A stretch of DNA of 64,000 nt from Lysinibacillus xylanilyticus (lineage in GTDB: Bacteria > Bacillota > Bacilli > Bacillales_A > Planococcaceae): positions 1 to 64,000 of the forward strand of contig NZ_MDDN01000007.1 of assembly GCF_001708185.1 (NCBI RefSeq), written 5' to 3'. The first letter of the stretch is position 1; every line of letters begins with the position of its first letter. The translations under genes and the position numbers were made by a program. Positions 45,467 through 53,826 of the stretch are shown here, piece after piece. The notes below the pieces were generated by a model. The model was not told the origin of the DNA. It ran no database searches and saw nothing but the letters and a program-made list of their open reading frames with translations.

Positions 45467-45521
45467 TAAAAAAAGCCTCCCTCATTTATCATGTTTTGCA
45501 ACATGACAAATCAAAGAAGCT
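45467..45521 (-). terminator. terminator after the HesB/IscA-like gene
   Basis: On the minus strand AGCTTCTTTGATTTGTCATG and CATGATAAATGAGGGAGGCT form a stem of about 22 bp with wobbles, then TTTTTTT. Confidence 0.82.
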
Positions 45522-45529
45522 CGTTATTC

Positions 45530-45563
45530 ACAACCCTTTTTAGCCTAATTTAGGGTTGTTTTT
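45530..45563 (+). terminator. terminator after the GNAT gene
   Basis: ACAACCCT pairs with AGGGTTGT, then TTTTAT. Confidence 0.72.
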
Positions 45564-45638
45564 ATCTATTTTTGGAATTGTGTACATACCTTTTAGCTGT
45601 GATTCATTATGCATCCTATACTTATAGATAAACGCTTA

Positions 45639-46010
45639 TTAATCACAAATCTCAGGTGTACCTTCACGTTTTGCTGTTTTGAAAGACGTGCCACAGCCGC
45701 ATGATGCGATTGCATTTGGATTATCGATGGTGAAGCCACCACCCATTAGCGATTGTTTATAGTCAATTTTTGTTCCCATTAAAATCGGCGCATCTTCACG
45801 GGAAACAAGAATTGTTAAACCATGTTGTATATCTTCAAAATCATCTTCTTTTTTCTCTTTATCAAAATGCATGCCATACGATAGACCGCTGCATCCGCCA
45901 CCATTAACAACTACACGTAAAAAAGATCCTTGCTCTTCATTGTGCTCCATCATTTCATTAATATGAAAGATTGCAGCTTCAGTAACTTCAATTACTTGCT
46001 TACTTGTCAT
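45639..46010 (-). CDS. HesB/IscA (ErpA-like) iron-sulfur carrier
   Basis: About 123 residues, A-type Fe-S carrier resembling B. subtilis YutM/SufA-like proteins. The cluster cysteines are in GGCSG and CGCG; MGGGFTIDNPNA is family-typical. ATG 46010 with GGAAGGTG upstream; GTG 46019 overlaps that site. It lies near a NifU-like gene, consistent with a Fe-S assembly neighbourhood. Confidence 0.9.
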   Translation of the reverse strand: MTSKQVIEVTEAAIFHINEMMEHNEEQGSFLRVVVNGGGCSGLSYGMHFDKEKKEDDFEDIQHGLTILVSREDAPILMGTKIDYKQSLMGGGFTIDNPNAIASCGCGTSFKTAKREGTPEICD

Positions 46011-46191
46011 CCCAATCACCTTCCTTATTTATTATCATATCAATTTTGACTATTGTATGACAAACATTCAGCTCAAGAGGATTTTTAGTAAAAATTCTAA
46101 TATTTTTCACATTATAGGTATTTTTTATTCATGTTTATAAAAACTACATTGGTATAATAGTTATACTAAGTCAATGAAAGAGGTATAAAAT

Positions 46192-46884
46192 ATGGAGATT
46201 TCACCTTATTACGAAAAAAAAATTCAATGTCATAATTGTCAAAAAGAATTTCCAACATTAAAAGTACGCTCTAAATTCATAAAAGTAGATCATACAGAAA
46301 CAGATTTTCACCCTATCTATGCAGACGGTGTAAATGCCCTTTATTATAATGTATTTGTTTGTGAGCATTGCGGCTTTTCATTTACAGAAGACTTTACAAA
46401 ATATTTTGCGCCTGGCACACAGGATGAAATTCGCGCGCACATTACTGAAAAATGGGTTCATCATGATTTTAAAGGAGAGCGCACTGTATTCCAAGCGATA
46501 CAAGCTTATAAATTAGCATTTCTTTGCGCTACAATAAAAAAAGAAAAATTTGTCGCAATAGCAGGACTTACCTTACGTCTTGCCTGGTTATATCGTTCAC
46601 TTAAAAACGAAGGTCAAGAACAACGCTTTATGACAATGGCTAGAGATTACTATATGGATTCTTATTCGACTGAGGATTATAGCTCAACTCAAATGTCAGA
46701 CGTACGAATTATGTATATGATTGCCGAATTATCACGACGTATCGGTGATTTAGAAAATGCGACACGCTTCTTTTCAAAAGTTATTGAAAAGCAAAGTCAT
46801 GGCGGAGAAGCAAAAATAATTGATATGGCTAAAGAACAATGGGCAATTATTCGCGAGGAAAAAGAACACGCTCGCCAAATATAA
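46192..46884 (+). CDS. DUF2225 zinc-ribbon protein
   Basis: 230 residues. Two CxxC pairs in the N-terminal third (CHNCQKEFP and CEHCGFS) make a probable zinc ribbon. The rest is TPR-like helical (LRLAWLYRSLKNEGQE, ELSRRIGDLENATRFFSKVIEKQ). This matches DUF2225 proteins of Bacillales; function not known. ATG with AAAGAGGT 6 nt upstream. Terminator directly downstream. Confidence 0.87.
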   Translation: MEISPYYEKKIQCHNCQKEFPTLKVRSKFIKVDHTETDFHPIYADGVNALYYNVFVCEHCGFSFTEDFTKYFAPGTQDEIRAHITEKWVHHDFKGERTVFQAIQAYKLAFLCATIKKEKFVAIAGLTLRLAWLYRSLKNEGQEQRFMTMARDYYMDSYSTEDYSSTQMSDVRIMYMIAELSRRIGDLENATRFFSKVIEKQSHGGEAKIIDMAKEQWAIIREEKEHARQI

Positions 46885-46888
46885 GAAA

Positions 46889-46928
46889 AAAAGTTCTAGT
46901 CTGAGAAATCAGCTAGAACTTTTTTATA
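46889..46928 (+). terminator. bidirectional terminator
   Basis: AAGTTCTAG and CTAGAACTT pair, with an inner CTGA/TCAG; A and T tracts on the two sides serve both convergent genes. Confidence 0.9.
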
Positions 46929-46937
46929 ATCAATCGA

Positions 46938-47174
46938 TTAGAATACTTGCTCAACTTCAATTATACCTGGTACTTCTTCTAATAATGCACGTTCGATACC
47001 AGCTTTCAGTGTAATTGTTGAACTTGGGCAACTGCCACATGCACCTAATAAACGTAATTTTACAATGCCGTCTTCTACATCTACTAATTCACAGTCTCCA
47101 CCGTCACGTAGTAAGAATGGGCGTAATTTATCTAATACTTCTTGAACTTGGTCGTTAATTGTTGCTTCAGCCAT
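46938..47174 (-). CDS. yutI: NifU-like Fe-S scaffold (YutI)
   Basis: 78 residues, the NifU C-terminal domain alone: [20 protein letters not shown], then [20 protein letters not shown] with the CxxC cluster site. It carries or transfers Fe-S clusters. ATG with AAAGGAGTCGAG upstream. It is divergent from yuzD. Confidence 0.92.
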   Translation of the reverse strand: MAEATINDQVQEVLDKLRPFLLRDGGDCELVDVEDGIVKLRLLGACGSCPSSTITLKAGIERALLEEVPGIIEVEQVF

Positions 47175-47257
47175 TTGTCTCGACTCCTTTCCTTATAATG
47201 ATTATAATGTTAGCAACAGAAAAAATCCAATATAGAATCACAAGGAGAGGAAATACT

Positions 47258-47593
47258 ATGGGACAAACGAAACCGATGATTGAAATTTATGGAACAGCAG
47301 TAATTTGCGCGAGCTGTGTCAATGCGCCATCTTCAAAGGATACATATGAGTGGCTACAAGCGGCCATAGATCGAAAATATCCAAACCAAGCATATGATAT
47401 TCGCTATATCGATATAGAAGGACCAATTGAGAATGAGCGCGATCAAGACTATGCTACACGTATTCAGGAAGATGAATTTTTCTATCCTCTTGTTCTTATA
47501 AATGATGAAGTCGTAGGGGAAGGCTATGTGCAGTTAAAGCCTGTATTCACAACACTTGAAAACTTAGGCTTCACGCCAGACGAAACTGTATAA
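47258..47593 (+). CDS. yuzD: YuzD-like protein (DUF1462)
   Basis: About 111 residues, thioredoxin-like: IEIYGTAVICASCVNAPSSK with a CxxC, then FFYPLVLINDEVVGEG. It matches YuzD, which sits next to yutI in B. subtilis. Role unknown, perhaps in redox or Fe-S handling. ATG 47258 with AAGGAGAGG 7 nt upstream; the frame is open to 47159 but that part lies over the yutI start. Confidence 0.87.
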   Translation: MGQTKPMIEIYGTAVICASCVNAPSSKDTYEWLQAAIDRKYPNQAYDIRYIDIEGPIENERDQDYATRIQEDEFFYPLVLINDEVVGEGYVQLKPVFTTLENLGFTPDETV

Positions 47594-47826
47594 AGTGAAA
47601 TTTTAATTAGTAGGGTTCTTTATCCCCACTAGATAAATGAACACAAGCTAAAACCTTCACATCCTGTGAAAACCCTTGTGTGACCAACATCCTGTTGCCC
47701 CTAACCAATCGGGTCTTTACGGGCTGTTCATCTTCCGCCTAATTTCTTAGCTTTCGATGAATTTTGAAGTGAAATCTTTGCTTTCGGTACAGATAAATTG
47801 CTGCCCGTTAATACAGGATAAAAAGT
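47594..47826. other. gene-free stretch
   Basis: About 230 bp with small stems (CACATCCTGTG; AACATCCTGTT) similar in style to the hairpin block of the 37553 repeat, but I cannot align it fully to a family. No ORF. Confidence 0.35.
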
Positions 47827-47867
47827 AAGGGATTGCTTCGAAATTTATTTCGAAACAATCCCTTTTT
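47827..47867 (+). terminator. bidirectional terminator between yuzD and the NADH dehydrogenase gene
   Basis: AAGGGATTG-C-TTCGAAAT pairs with ATTTCGAA-A-CAATCCCTT; TTTTT follows on the plus strand and ACTTTTT on the minus. Confidence 0.9.
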
Positions 47868-47893
47868 ATAAGGCTCAACGAAGATCCATCTAA

Positions 47894-48958
47894 TTAATCA
47901 TTTTGACGTTTGTAATACCATAATAATCCTGATTTCATCAAGCGAGCAATACGTCCTGTTACTGTTGTATCTGCTAAATAGACAAAGCCTTGTTTTTTAC
48001 CAAGGGCCCCCATGAAACCTTTTAATTTAATGTCAGGCATTTTCTCAGGTAAGTTTTCGCCTTTCCAACGCATGCGAAGGACTTTGACGATTTGTTCTGC
48101 TTGCTCCTCAGCTAACTGAGCAGTTGGAGGTAAATCTGAAGCAGCGCAGTCACCTACAACATATACATGCTCATCATCAAGAAGATTGAAATATTGTGTT
48201 ACAAGTGGACGACCTTGTTTATCTTTTTCAACTTCCAAATCGCGAACAATTTTGACAGGCTGTACACCAGCAGTCCAAACTACAGTATCGAGTGCAATTT
48301 CTTCTTCGTGATTGTAAATTTTACCTTGCTCAATTTTTGTAATATTTGAATTGGCAATGACTTCAACATTATGTTTCACAAACCAGTCTTTCACGTATTT
48401 ACTTAACTTTTCTGGGAAGTCCTTCAAAATACGAGGACCACGGTCGAATAGCTTTATTTTTAAATCTGATCGACTTTCACGTAGCTCACTTGCAAGCTCA
48501 ATACCACTTAAGCCAGCACCTACAATTCCGACTGTAGAGCCTGCTGGTAAACCACAAAGTGATTGGAATGTTGAACGTGATTTCGCCATTGTCTGAATGC
48601 TATATGTGTACTCCTCTGCACCTGGTACACCATGATATTTATCCTCACAGCCAAGACCAATTACTAAATCATCATATTCAATACGTTGACCATCTTCTAG
48701 AATGACTACTTTTTCCGCACGATTAATTTCAACGACTTCTCCATAGACAGCCGATAAACGTTCATGCTCTGGGAAATCTACACGAATTTCTTTATCTGTT
48801 GCAGTCCCTGCTGCTAATGCGTAAAATTCTGTTTTTAAACTATGGAAAGGGGCTCTGTCTACTAGCACAACTTCTGTGTCTAATGGAATGTTTGGTAATA
48901 ATCGAAGCATAAGACGCATATTGCCGTAGCCGCCACCTAAAAGTACTAATTTACCCAT
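47894..48958 (-). CDS. yutJ: type II NADH dehydrogenase-like protein (YutJ)
   Basis: 354-residue two-dinucleotide-binding flavoprotein: LVLLGGGYGNMRL at the start (FAD), VGIVGAGLSGIELASELRE (NADH), VYVVGDCAASD (FAD C-terminal motif). It oxidises NADH and probably passes electrons to quinone at the inner face of the membrane. ATG with AAAGGAGAC 5 nt upstream. Two Rex-type operators lie upstream. Confidence 0.9.
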   Translation of the reverse strand: MGKLVLLGGGYGNMRLMLRLLPNIPLDTEVVLVDRAPFHSLKTEFYALAAGTATDKEIRVDFPEHERLSAVYGEVVEINRAEKVVILEDGQRIEYDDLVIGLGCEDKYHGVPGAEEYTYSIQTMAKSRSTFQSLCGLPAGSTVGIVGAGLSGIELASELRESRSDLKIKLFDRGPRILKDFPEKLSKYVKDWFVKHNVEVIANSNITKIEQGKIYNHEEEIALDTVVWTAGVQPVKIVRDLEVEKDKQGRPLVTQYFNLLDDEHVYVVGDCAASDLPPTAQLAEEQAEQIVKVLRMRWKGENLPEKMPDIKLKGFMGALGKKQGFVYLADTTVTGRIARLMKSGLLWYYKRQND

Positions 48959-49012
48959 AATAGTCTCCTTTTATATCTCTTGTAATAATTGTTCACAAAG
49001 TATCCACAAATG

Positions 49013-49074
49013 AGTATAACCGATTGTGAGAAGTTTCACAATATCAGAATGCAATTTTGTGAAAGATTTCACAA
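49013..49074 (-). promoter_or_regulatory. Rex operators and promoter of the NADH dehydrogenase gene
   Basis: TTGTGAAAGATTTCACAA (49057-49074) is a perfect match to the Rex box (TTGTGAA-N4-TTCACAA). TTGTGAGAAGTTTCACAA (49024-49041) has one mismatch. They are 33 bp apart, three helical turns. The promoter is TTGTGA (49036-49041), 17 bp, TATACT (49013-49018) on the minus strand; the nearer Rex box covers its -35 and spacer. Rex releases DNA when NADH rises, so this fits an NADH dehydrogenase gene. Confidence 0.85.
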
Positions 49075-49304
49075 AATGACTGATAACTTGCTCTTTTCTA
49101 ACGATTTTTGCATCATTTACTACTTAAAATACGCCAAATATATTGTTTACTGTTACTTTATTCTTGCACAAATCACTTGTCTCTGTAGCTAATTTTTGTT
49201 TACGTCCTAATTTAGCACTTAGTATTTGCTGTTATTCATGATAAATTTAAATCATTGACGAATGTTTTAAAAGCGAGTAGCATTACTTTGGTGAGGTGAC
49301 ATGT

Positions 49305-49541
49305 ATGAATCCAATGGTTGAATTTTGTATAAGTAATTTGGCAAATGGCTCTCAAAAAACTTTTGAAATACTAGAGCGCGATCCTAACATTGACGTTTTG
49401 GAATATGGCTGCCTCAGTTACTGTACAAAGTGTTCAGAATCATTTTACGCAATCGTCAATGGTGAATTAGTTGAGGCAGATTCTCCTGAAGAGTTGACGA
49501 ATGCTATTTATCAATTTATCGAAGATAACCCTTTATGGTAA
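49305..49541 (+). CDS. yuzB: YuzB-like protein (DUF1450)
   Basis: 78 residues. MNPMVEFCISNLANGSQ and LEYGCLSYCTKCSESFYAIVNGE are typical of YuzB/DUF1450, a small cysteine-containing family of unknown role. ATG 49305 with GAGGTGAC upstream; the frame is also open at GTG 49296. Terminator at 49576. Confidence 0.88.
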   Translation: MNPMVEFCISNLANGSQKTFEILERDPNIDVLEYGCLSYCTKCSESFYAIVNGELVEADSPEELTNAIYQFIEDNPLW

Positions 49542-49575
49542 TGCAAAACCTTCTACTTATAAATTTGAACATATG

Positions 49576-49619
49576 AAAAGGATGTTATGCCAAAAAATTC
49601 GACATAACATCCTTTTTTT
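49576..49619 (+). terminator. terminator after yuzB
   Basis: AAAAGGATGTTATG pairs with CATAACATCCTTTT, then TTT. Confidence 0.92.
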
Positions 49620-49639
49620 ATGTTTAGTCCCAATAGACT

Positions 49640-49724
49640 AATCAATTATGCCTCGGCATAATTGCGTCCGGAGGCTTTAACTTCTTTCAGCAGGTGTCCA
49701 AACACCTGCTGAAAGAAATTAAAC
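49640..49724. repeat. palindromic repeat, family 2, at yutF stop
   Basis: ATTATGCCTCGGCATAAT, GCGTCCGGAGG, then a near-perfect long dyad: CTTTCAGCAGGTGT pairs with ACACCTGCTGAAAG, extended by TTTAACTT and AAATTAAA. The TTA inside the tail is the reverse of the yutF stop codon. Confidence 0.82.
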
Positions 49725-50471
49725 TAAAGCTTCCACTACATAAGTAGGCTGCTGCTCTTTTTCTAGCACAACCTTTGTTGGGGTAACACCTGTATTAACA
49801 TGGATTGTGTCACAGCCAAAACGAATGCCACACATTATATCTGTGTCATAATTATCGCCAATCATCACCATCTCATCTTTTGCAAAGCTATGCTCTGTCG
49901 CAATGACTTCAAGCATTGCAGGTGATGGCTTACCGATGTAGATGGGCTCAACATCTGCAACCTCACCTACTAATCGAGCGAAGGACCCATTCCCCGGGAG
50001 AAATCCATATTCTGTCGGAAATTTAATATCTTGATTCGTTGCGATAAACGTCGCTCCATTTTGCACGGCAATCGTCGCCTTTGCAAGTGCCATATAATCT
50101 AGATTTCGGTCAATCCCCATGACAAATACTTCAGGCTCTTCCTCGATAGGTTCAATGCCTTCATTAAATAACGCTTTTCGTATACCATCAGAACCTAACA
50201 TGGCCACTTTTTTGCCTGGGAAATTCAACGCTACATATTTCGCTGTAACTAATGCACTAGAGTAAATATGCTCTAACGGTGCTCCCACACCAATAGCGCA
50301 TAAAGCTTCCTGCAGCTGCTCTCTTGTTTTAGAAGAATTGTTTGTTACGTAAAATGGCTCAATTCCTGCTTGTTGTAAACGATGAATAAAAGTAATCGCA
50401 GAAGGAATAGCTTCCTTTCCACGGTAGACTGTACCATCTAAATCAAAGCAATATGCCTTGTACGTTTTCAT
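49719..50471 (-). CDS. yutF: HAD-superfamily phosphatase, NagD-like (YutF)
   Basis: 250 residues, HAD class IIA. FDLDGTVYRG gives the two catalytic aspartates, YVTNNSSK motif II, GKPSPAMLE motif III with the lysine, and MIGDNYDTDI motif IV. B. subtilis YutF is its counterpart; a sugar- or nucleotide-phosphate substrate is likely. ATG; the start overlaps the yutE end by 4 nt. Stop codon borders a family 2 repeat. Confidence 0.92.
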   Translation of the reverse strand: MKTYKAYCFDLDGTVYRGKEAIPSAITFIHRLQQAGIEPFYVTNNSSKTREQLQEALCAIGVGAPLEHIYSSALVTAKYVALNFPGKKVAMLGSDGIRKALFNEGIEPIEEEPEVFVMGIDRNLDYMALAKATIAVQNGATFIATNQDIKFPTEYGFLPGNGSFARLVGEVADVEPIYIGKPSPAMLEVIATEHSFAKDEMVMIGDNYDTDIMCGIRFGCDTIHVNTGVTPTKVVLEKEQQPTYVVEALV

Positions 50472-50920
50472 TGATGATCCTCTGGCAAAAATGCTGAAAC
50501 AGGGCCTAGTTCATTTGTTAAATAGCTATTCACAGCTGGTGAGAATTGCTTTAAGGTAGGTAGACTCGCTGTTAACACATTTACGACTTCTTGAATATCT
50601 ACTTCTATAAACTCACGAACAAGCATTTTACGTAAGCCAACAACTGCTTTTAACGGTGTTTCCATTTCAGATGACACGACTTTTTCATCGATTAAAATAT
50701 CAATAATATCCTCATAGCTTCCTGGATCACGCATAATGAAACCGTCAATCATTAAATTTCCTACGTCCATCATCGACTCCATCACATTGTGACCAATTCG
50801 CTCGATTGCTAATTTCTTAATATCGTTTTCTAGCCAGTTATCTTCTGACTCTAAAATAGCTAATAGTCCATCTAAGTACTGTAAATTTTTTGTGATTTTA
50901 TTACGATCTACAAAATACAC
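50468..50920 (-). CDS. yutE: DUF86/HepT-like protein (YutE)
   Basis: About 150 residues, all helical. YFVDRNKITKNLQYLDGL, ERIGHNVMESMMDVGNLMID and GFIMRDPGSYEDIIDIL are shared with B. subtilis YutE. HepT-like proteins are RNases in toxin pairs, but no MntA partner is present, so this is a housekeeping member. GTG 50920 gives the usual YFVDR start with GGGGG 8 nt upstream; ATG 50935 would swallow that site. Confidence 0.86.
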   Translation of the reverse strand: MYFVDRNKITKNLQYLDGLLAILESEDNWLENDIKKLAIERIGHNVMESMMDVGNLMIDGFIMRDPGSYEDIIDILIDEKVVSSEMETPLKAVVGLRKMLVREFIEVDIQEVVNVLTASLPTLKQFSPAVNSYLTNELGPVSAFLPEDHQ

Positions 50921-51008
50921 AAGGAAAGCCCCCATTCAAATCTTTAAAAGTTGATAGTCATTTCTCTTCTATAGTACCATATCTATAGGACTGGAAGGAG
51001 ATTAAAAG

Positions 51009-51275
51009 ATGGAACGCTTTTTTTTATATGATGATGTAGAGGATACGAAAACACGCTTTGTTAGTTTTGCTGGAAATAAGTTACGTTATGATTTAGCCAT
51101 TTTGCAATCAGGTCGCTTCTTTGGTAAAGTGCTTGTCATGGATATCCAATTTGGACGCTTTGCTATAATAGGGCCAGATGATGTAGAAGAGCCGGGCTAC
51201 CTAGAACATGTTTACAATCGTACAGAAGAAGATACAGTAGAACTACGTGAATATTTACGTGAATTATTGAACTAA
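51009..51275 (+). CDS. DUF3055 protein
   Basis: 88 residues. MERFFLYDDVEDTKTRFVSF and SGRFFGKVLVMDIQFGR, then PGYLEHVYNRTEEDTVELREYL, match DUF3055, a small Bacillales family with unknown function. ATG with GGAAGGAG 8 nt upstream. Divergent from yutE; terminator follows at once. Confidence 0.85.
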   Translation: MERFFLYDDVEDTKTRFVSFAGNKLRYDLAILQSGRFFGKVLVMDIQFGRFAIIGPDDVEEPGYLEHVYNRTEEDTVELREYLRELLN

Positions 51276-51299
51276 CACCCTTGATTGGGTGTTTTTTTT
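51275..51299 (+). terminator. terminator after the DUF3055 gene
   Basis: ACACCC-TTGATT-GGGTGT followed by seven T. Confidence 0.88.
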
Positions 51300-51447
51300 A
51301 TGCTTCCATAAAAGATTCAATACAAAAAAATTCCGCTCTTTCTGCAAGCATATGGTAGCTTTGTGCACCGTTCGGCAGAAGGTAAACGAAATTTTTTTGT
51401 AAATATCTCAAATTTACAGCTAAATGGAGAGCATCTATCGGGCTGTT

Positions 51448-51633
51448 CTATTCATTATTATTTACAATTGCAGGATTATCCTTATTGTGAGGCTTGTCTT
51501 TATTTTCATTATCATTTTGCTTTTTCGCTTGTTGATTTTGTCCAATGACAGCTAAATCATCTACACTAATATCAAAGCCATAACCATATTCTTCTCGGTC
51601 TAACGGTTTTTTATTGCGTTTTTCTTTAGTCAA
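51448..51633 (-). CDS. small hydrophilic protein, unknown
   Basis: About 61 residues, no hydrophobic segment, rich in K, N and D (TKEKRNKKPLDREEYGYGFD; ending KDNPAIVNNNE). TTG 51633 is preferred: GGAGG lies 8 nt upstream, while ATG 51639 is only 2 nt from it. No family recognised. 51300-51447 upstream of the next plus gene is otherwise empty. Confidence 0.6.
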   Translation of the reverse strand: MTKEKRNKKPLDREEYGYGFDISVDDLAVIGQNQQAKKQNDNENKDKPHNKDNPAIVNNNE

Positions 51634-51711
51634 ATTCATCACCTCCAATAAATAAATTATCCTTTTTTAATGGATTTATACGTATCTTGGATGATGCTTT
51701 GCTACATCGAA

Positions 51712-52239
51712 TTATGCTGTTGCATCCTTAATAATCCAATCAGCAGCACTTATTAAATCTGGAAAAACGGCATCAGCAAGTGGATCTTTCTCACCTAAGA
51801 ATACTCCCTTAGTCCCTGCTCTTTTACCTGCTATAATATCTGTATCCGTATCTCCCACCATATAGGATTGTGTTAAATTAATATTATACTTTTCACCCAG
51901 ATCAACGATTAATTTACTATTGGGCTTACGGCAGGCACAGCCCGACTTTGGTTTATGGGGACAATATACGACTTCATGAATAATAGCCCCTTCCTTCTTC
52001 AATTCCTTCATCATGTGCTCATGTATTTTTTGAAGCTGCATTTCTTTCATATACCCTAATCCAACCCCACCTTGATTGGTTACCACAAATATATAGTCAA
52101 AGTATTTATTTAATTTTTTTATAGCTTCCGGAACATGCGGCAGGAAATAAAGTTCCTTAGGCTTATTCACAAATTTAACGCGATTCGTTAAGACTTCATT
52201 GATGACCCCATCACGGTCCAAAAATACAGCTTTTTTCAT
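51712..52239 (-). CDS. HAD-IIIA phosphatase, GmhB-like
   Basis: 175 residues. AVFLDRDGVINE (catalytic aspartates), VVTNQGGVGLGY, the zinc-loop cysteines CPHKPKSGCACRKP, and MVGDTDTDIIAG are characteristic of the histidinol-phosphate / heptose-bisphosphate phosphatase family. Bacillales lack LPS heptose, so the substrate may be another sugar phosphate. ATG with AAAGGTGTGTG upstream. Confidence 0.87.
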   Translation of the reverse strand: MKKAVFLDRDGVINEVLTNRVKFVNKPKELYFLPHVPEAIKKLNKYFDYIFVVTNQGGVGLGYMKEMQLQKIHEHMMKELKKEGAIIHEVVYCPHKPKSGCACRKPNSKLIVDLGEKYNINLTQSYMVGDTDTDIIAGKRAGTKGVFLGEKDPLADAVFPDLISAADWIIKDATA

Positions 52240-52299
52240 CTAAACAACACACACCTTTAATATAAAATAAGTAGGTTAGTATAAAAGTCAAAAAATGCA

Positions 52300-52328
52300 G
52301 GCTCATCACCATAACATGTGGTTGATGA
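52300..52328. repeat. MITE-like repeat, solitary left end
   Basis: GCTCATCACCATAACATGTG followed by GTTGATGA: the family 1 terminal sequence alone, without the interior or the other end. Confidence 0.6.
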
Positions 52329-52375
52329 ACTACGTTATTATTATTCCCAATTTTAAAAAAACCTATCACTACAAA

Positions 52376-52403
52376 ATAAAAACCTGATGCAAATTACATC
52401 AGG
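52376..52403 (-). terminator. terminator after yutD
   Basis: On the minus strand CCTGATG-TAATTTG-CATCAGG, then TTTTTATT. Confidence 0.85.
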
Positions 52404-52413
52404 CTTTAAAAGT

Positions 52414-52767
52414 TTATTCTGCTAGTCGTTCATTCTCAACAGGCTTTGTCACTTCGCTCGCTTCACTCACTACAACTTCTGGCTGTTGAATAGACTTACC
52501 GGATTTGCGCAATACGAAAAATGCACAGCCAAAATTACAATACTCATATAAGTAATCTTGAAGTGTACTAATTTTTGTATCGAACGTAGCTTTCTGGTTT
52601 TTATCGTCAAAAAAGCCTTTTAAGCGTAATTGATTATAGCCCCAGTCGCCCACAATATAATCATATCTGGCTAAAATATCTGAGTATCGTTCCTTGAACA
52701 CTTCTTCTTGAAAAGCTTCTCGGTAATCTTCAATAAGCTCGTATTCATATCCTTCAATATTAATCAA
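52414..52767 (-). CDS. yutD: YutD-like protein (DUF1027)
   Basis: 117 residues. YELIEDYREAFQEEVFKERY and YIVGDWGYNQLRLKGFF, then YCNFGCAFFVLRK, match the YutD family; function unknown. TTG start with AAGGTGGTG 5-7 nt upstream. It follows lipA by 32 bp on the same strand. Confidence 0.87.
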   Translation of the reverse strand: MINIEGYEYELIEDYREAFQEEVFKERYSDILARYDYIVGDWGYNQLRLKGFFDDKNQKATFDTKISTLQDYLYEYCNFGCAFFVLRKSGKSIQQPEVVVSEASEVTKPVENERLAE

Positions 52768-52799
52768 AGGGACACCACCTTCTATTTCAACATATGTTT

Positions 52800-53723
52800 T
52801 TACAGTTCTGCATGTAACTGACGTGCTTTTGTTGCTTCGTTAACTTGTTCATCAGCATGATAGCTACTACGTACAAGTGGACCTGCTTCACAATGCTTGA
52901 AACCTTTTTCCATCGCTATTTTACGCAGTTTACCAAACTCTATTGGAGAATAATACTTTTTGACAGGTAGATGTTTTTTCGTTGGTTGTAAGTATTGGCC
53001 AATTGTCATAATATCTACGTCATTTGCTCGTAGATCGTCCATAACTTCTATAATTTCTTCCTCTGTTTCCCCTAAGCCAATCATTAAAGATGACTTCGTA
53101 GGGATATCTGGTTGCATTTCTTTTGCTAAACGCAGAAACTCTAATGAACGCTCGTATTTTGCACGTGCACGTACTCTTGGCGTTAAGCGACGCACTGTTT
53201 CAATATTATGATTTAAAATATCTGGCTTCGAATCCATTAAAATTTGAAGATTTTCTTCCAAGCCACCTAAATCAGATGGTAATACTTCAACAGATGTCAA
53301 CGGACTTTTACGACGAATCGCACGCACTGTTTCAGCTAATACTTGTGCACCGCCATCCTTTAAGTCATCACGCGCTACCATTGTAATAACAACGTGCTTT
53401 AAGTTCATAATAGCTACTGAATCTGCTACGCGTTCTGGCTCTGCTAAGTCTAACTCATTTGGTAAACCTGTTTTAACAGCACAGAAACGGCAAGCACGTG
53501 TACAAACCGACCCAAGAATCATCATTGTTGCTGTACGTCGTTCACCCCAGCATTCATGAATATTAGGACAGCGTGCTTCTTCACAAACTGTATGCAGATT
53601 TTTTTCACGCATGAGCTTCTTTAGCCCTTTATATTCATCATTTGTGTTAAGCTTTATTTTTAACCAATCAGGTTTTCTTAAATGTTCTTCTCTTTCTTTG
53701 CTTGTAGGTTTACAAGATGTCAT
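52800..53723 (-). CDS. lipA: lipoyl synthase
   Basis: About 307 residues, radical SAM enzyme that inserts sulfur at C6 and C8 of octanoyl groups. The auxiliary cluster cysteines are in [12 protein letters not shown], the radical SAM CxxxCxxC in CTRACRFC, and the terminal serine ligand in RSSYHA. ATG 53723 ([20 protein letters not shown]) is chosen with GGGGCGA 7 nt upstream; the longer frame overlaps yunB and is not coding. Confidence 0.95.
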   Translation of the reverse strand: MTSCKPTSKEREEHLRKPDWLKIKLNTNDEYKGLKKLMREKNLHTVCEEARCPNIHECWGERRTATMMILGSVCTRACRFCAVKTGLPNELDLAEPERVADSVAIMNLKHVVITMVARDDLKDGGAQVLAETVRAIRRKSPLTSVEVLPSDLGGLEENLQILMDSKPDILNHNIETVRRLTPRVRARAKYERSLEFLRLAKEMQPDIPTKSSLMIGLGETEEEIIEVMDDLRANDVDIMTIGQYLQPTKKHLPVKKYYSPIEFGKLRKIAMEKGFKHCEAGPLVRSSYHADEQVNEATKARQLHAEL

Positions 53724-53826
53724 ACGAATATCGCCCCTATCAAAAATATGCATTTTTATAAAACTATCTTCACTGTTGTCAATGTAACATAATATATGAA
53801 CTCCAACAACTATCACAGTAACTTTT

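Noticed and set aside
48989..49192. 67-codon plus-strand ORF
   Set aside because: No ribosome site; it overlaps the Rex boxes and promoter of the NADH dehydrogenase gene.
50468..50920. HepT-MntA toxin-antitoxin system
   Set aside because: Only the HepT-like half is present, next to yutF in the conserved Bacillus order; no nucleotidyltransferase partner.
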